NCBI GenBank assembly: GCA_900766645.1
Contig: CAAFWD010000120.1
Location: 1-7,274, forward strand
Direction of reading: 5' to 3'
DNA length: 7,274 nucleotides
DNA from: an uncultured Cetobacterium sp.
GTDB lineage: Bacteria > Fusobacteriota > Fusobacteriia > Fusobacteriales > Fusobacteriaceae
Position numbers and translations under genes: made by a program. The notes under the pieces are model-generated. The model was given only the letters and a program-made list of their open reading frames with translations. It did not search any database and was not told the origin of the DNA. This document shows, in pieces, positions 6,176 to 7,274 of the stretch (position 1 is the first letter of the stretch; every line of letters begins with the position of its first letter).

Positions 6176-7274
6176 TTTTATAGATTACTTCATAGGAAGA
6201 TTACCAGAAATAGGGACACTATTAGTACAACATTTAAAAATTTCGGGAATGGCAGTTTGTTTATCCATATTAGTAGGAATTCCAGTAGGAATATTAATTA
6301 CTAAAAATGAAAAAGTAGCACGTATAGTTTTAGGAATTGCAGGGATATTTCAAACTATTCCAAGTTTAGCTCTTTTTGGATTGATAATTCCGTTTTTAGG
6401 AATAGGAGTTAAGCCAGCAATTTTCGTATTATTTTTATATTCATTATTACCAATAGTGACTAATACATACATAGGATTAAAAAATGTTGATCAATCAACG
6501 ATACAGGCAGCAATAGGAATGGGGATGACTAATTTTCAGGTTCTAACTAGAGTAAAGCTTCCAATTGCAATTTCAGTTATAATGGGTGGAATTAGAATAT
6601 CAGCAGTAGCTAATATAGGAACAACGACTATTGCAGCATTAATTGGAGCAGGTGGATTAGGAGAACTTATCTTTAGAGGGATATCAACAAGCAATAACAT
6701 GCTTGTTTTAAGTGGAGCAATCCCCACAGCATTATTAGCTTTTACAGTAAACTATCTATTAGGTGCAGTTGAAAAAGTACTTACACCAACAGGAATGCTT
6801 GAAAATAGAGGAGATAAATTAAAAAGTAAAAAAGTTTTAAAAGTGGCATTTGTATTTATAGCTATAATATTATCTACTAATCTATATAGAAAAATAAATA
6901 CTAAAAACTATCCAACAATAGTAGTTGGACATAAAAGTTATACAGAGCAAAGAATTATAGGAAACATGATTGGTGTTCTATTGGAAAAAAACACAGATTA
7001 CAAAGCAAAATTAACAGAGCTTGGTGGAACAAATATTAACTTTGAAGCACTAAAATCTAATGAAATAGATCTTTATCCAGAGTATACAGGGACAGCATAT
7101 TCTGCTATTTTAGGGCAAAAGGGAATTACAGATCCAAAATTAGTTTTTGACTTTATAAAAACTAATTATAATCAAAAATATAGATTAGATATATTAAAAC
7201 CAATGGGATTTGAGAATACTTATGCTTTAGTTGTAACAAAAGAGTTTTCAGAAAAATATGGTATAAGAAAAATA
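6168..7274 (+). CDS. Opu-type ABC transporter fused permease/substrate-binding protein, 3' truncated by window edge
   Basis: This gene encodes the membrane and ligand-binding partner of the preceding ATPase. It is open for 369 codons from TTG 6168 to the right edge, with no stop. Residues about 1-215 are a ProW/OpuCB-type permease: several helices, the EAA-like loop QAAIGMGMTNFQVLTRVKLP (113-132) that contacts the ATPase, and IGAGGLGELIF after it. A further helix (VLKVAFVFIAIILS, about 224-237) leads into a substrate-binding domain from about 248. That domain shows VVGHKSYTEQ (252-261), LGGTNINFEALKSNEIDLYP and EYTGT (up to 309), and GFENTYAL, all like OpuCC/OsmF-type betaine and choline binding proteins. 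In Bacillus OpuC these are separate proteins; fused forms occur in other bacteria, so the fusion is not an assembly artefact by itself. The start overlaps the ATPase stop by eight bases. The missing C-terminal part of the binding domain prevents a firm ligand call. Confidence 0.9.
   Translation, partial: MVNFIDYFIGRLPEIGTLLVQHLKISGMAVCLSILVGIPVGILITKNEKVARIVLGIAGIFQTIPSLALFGLIIPFLGIGVKPAIFVLFLYSLLPIVTNTYIGLKNVDQSTIQAAIGMGMTNFQVLTRVKLPIAISVIMGGIRISAVANIGTTTIAALIGAGGLGELIFRGISTSNNMLVLSGAIPTALLAFTVNYLLGAVEKVLTPTGMLENRGDKLKSKKVLKVAFVFIAIILSTNLYRKINTKNYPTIVVGHKSYTEQRIIGNMIGVLLEKNTDYKAKLTELGGTNINFEALKSNEIDLYPEYTGTAYSAILGQKGITDPKLVFDFIKTNYNQKYRLDILKPMGFENTYALVVTKEFSEKYGIRKI

Noticed and set aside
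6249..6251. ATG as the start of the fused permease
   Set aside because: It would remove the N-terminal segment and part of the first membrane helix, and it lacks a good Shine-Dalgarno site; TTG 6168 has AAGGAGG at proper spacing.
6536..6727. 63-codon reading frame on the - strand
   Set aside because: It is antisense to the permease EAA-loop region; the + strand frame carries clear family motifs.
1..7274. CRISPR array, tRNA or rRNA genes, insertion sequences, toxin-antitoxin or defence genes
   Set aside because: No regularly spaced repeats, RNA-gene signatures, transposase motifs or such gene families were seen; the window is ordinary metabolic and transport DNA with rich regulation.

Overview
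The window is AT-rich DNA with short intergenic regions and strong purine-rich Shine-Dalgarno sites. All real genes lie on the + strand. Gene content, codon use and the pairing of a tandem glycine riboswitch with a sodium:alanine/glycine symporter point to a member of the Fusobacteriota (Fusobacterium/Cetobacterium-like). This is inferred from resemblance to known fusobacterial loci; no taxonomic marker gene is present, and a low-GC Firmicute is not strictly excluded.

Layout. (1) Positions 1-3022 hold the end of a sialic acid uptake and breakdown cluster. It has the C-terminal part of a TRAP transporter large permease (SiaM-type, entering from the left edge), then a 151-base gap rich in inverted repeats, then nanA (N-acetylneuraminate lyase) and nanK (N-acetylmannosamine kinase) as a tight pair. 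Sialic acid enters through the TRAP system, NanA splits it to ManNAc and pyruvate, and NanK phosphorylates ManNAc. The next enzyme, NanE, is not in the window. (2) Positions 3035-4744 are a separate unit: a near-consensus promoter, a two-aptamer glycine riboswitch, an intrinsic terminator, and an AGCS-family Na+:alanine/glycine symporter. (3) Positions 4756-7274 are a third unit: a promoter, a c-di-AMP (ydaO/yuaA-type) riboswitch, an intrinsic terminator, an OpuCA-type ABC ATPase with two CBS domains, and a fused permease/substrate-binding protein that starts at a TTG codon and runs off the right edge.

The last two units share one logic: a small-molecule-sensing leader and a terminator in front of a transporter. 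Glycine probably controls a glycine/alanine importer, and c-di-AMP probably controls a compatible-solute importer. I did not find a wholly new system. All genes belong to known families. The points worth a second look are the regulatory details: an 8-nt repeat that could link glycine aptamer 1 to the terminator, possible double c-di-AMP control of the Opu transporter, a dyad ahead of nanA, and active-site and zinc-site features of NanK.
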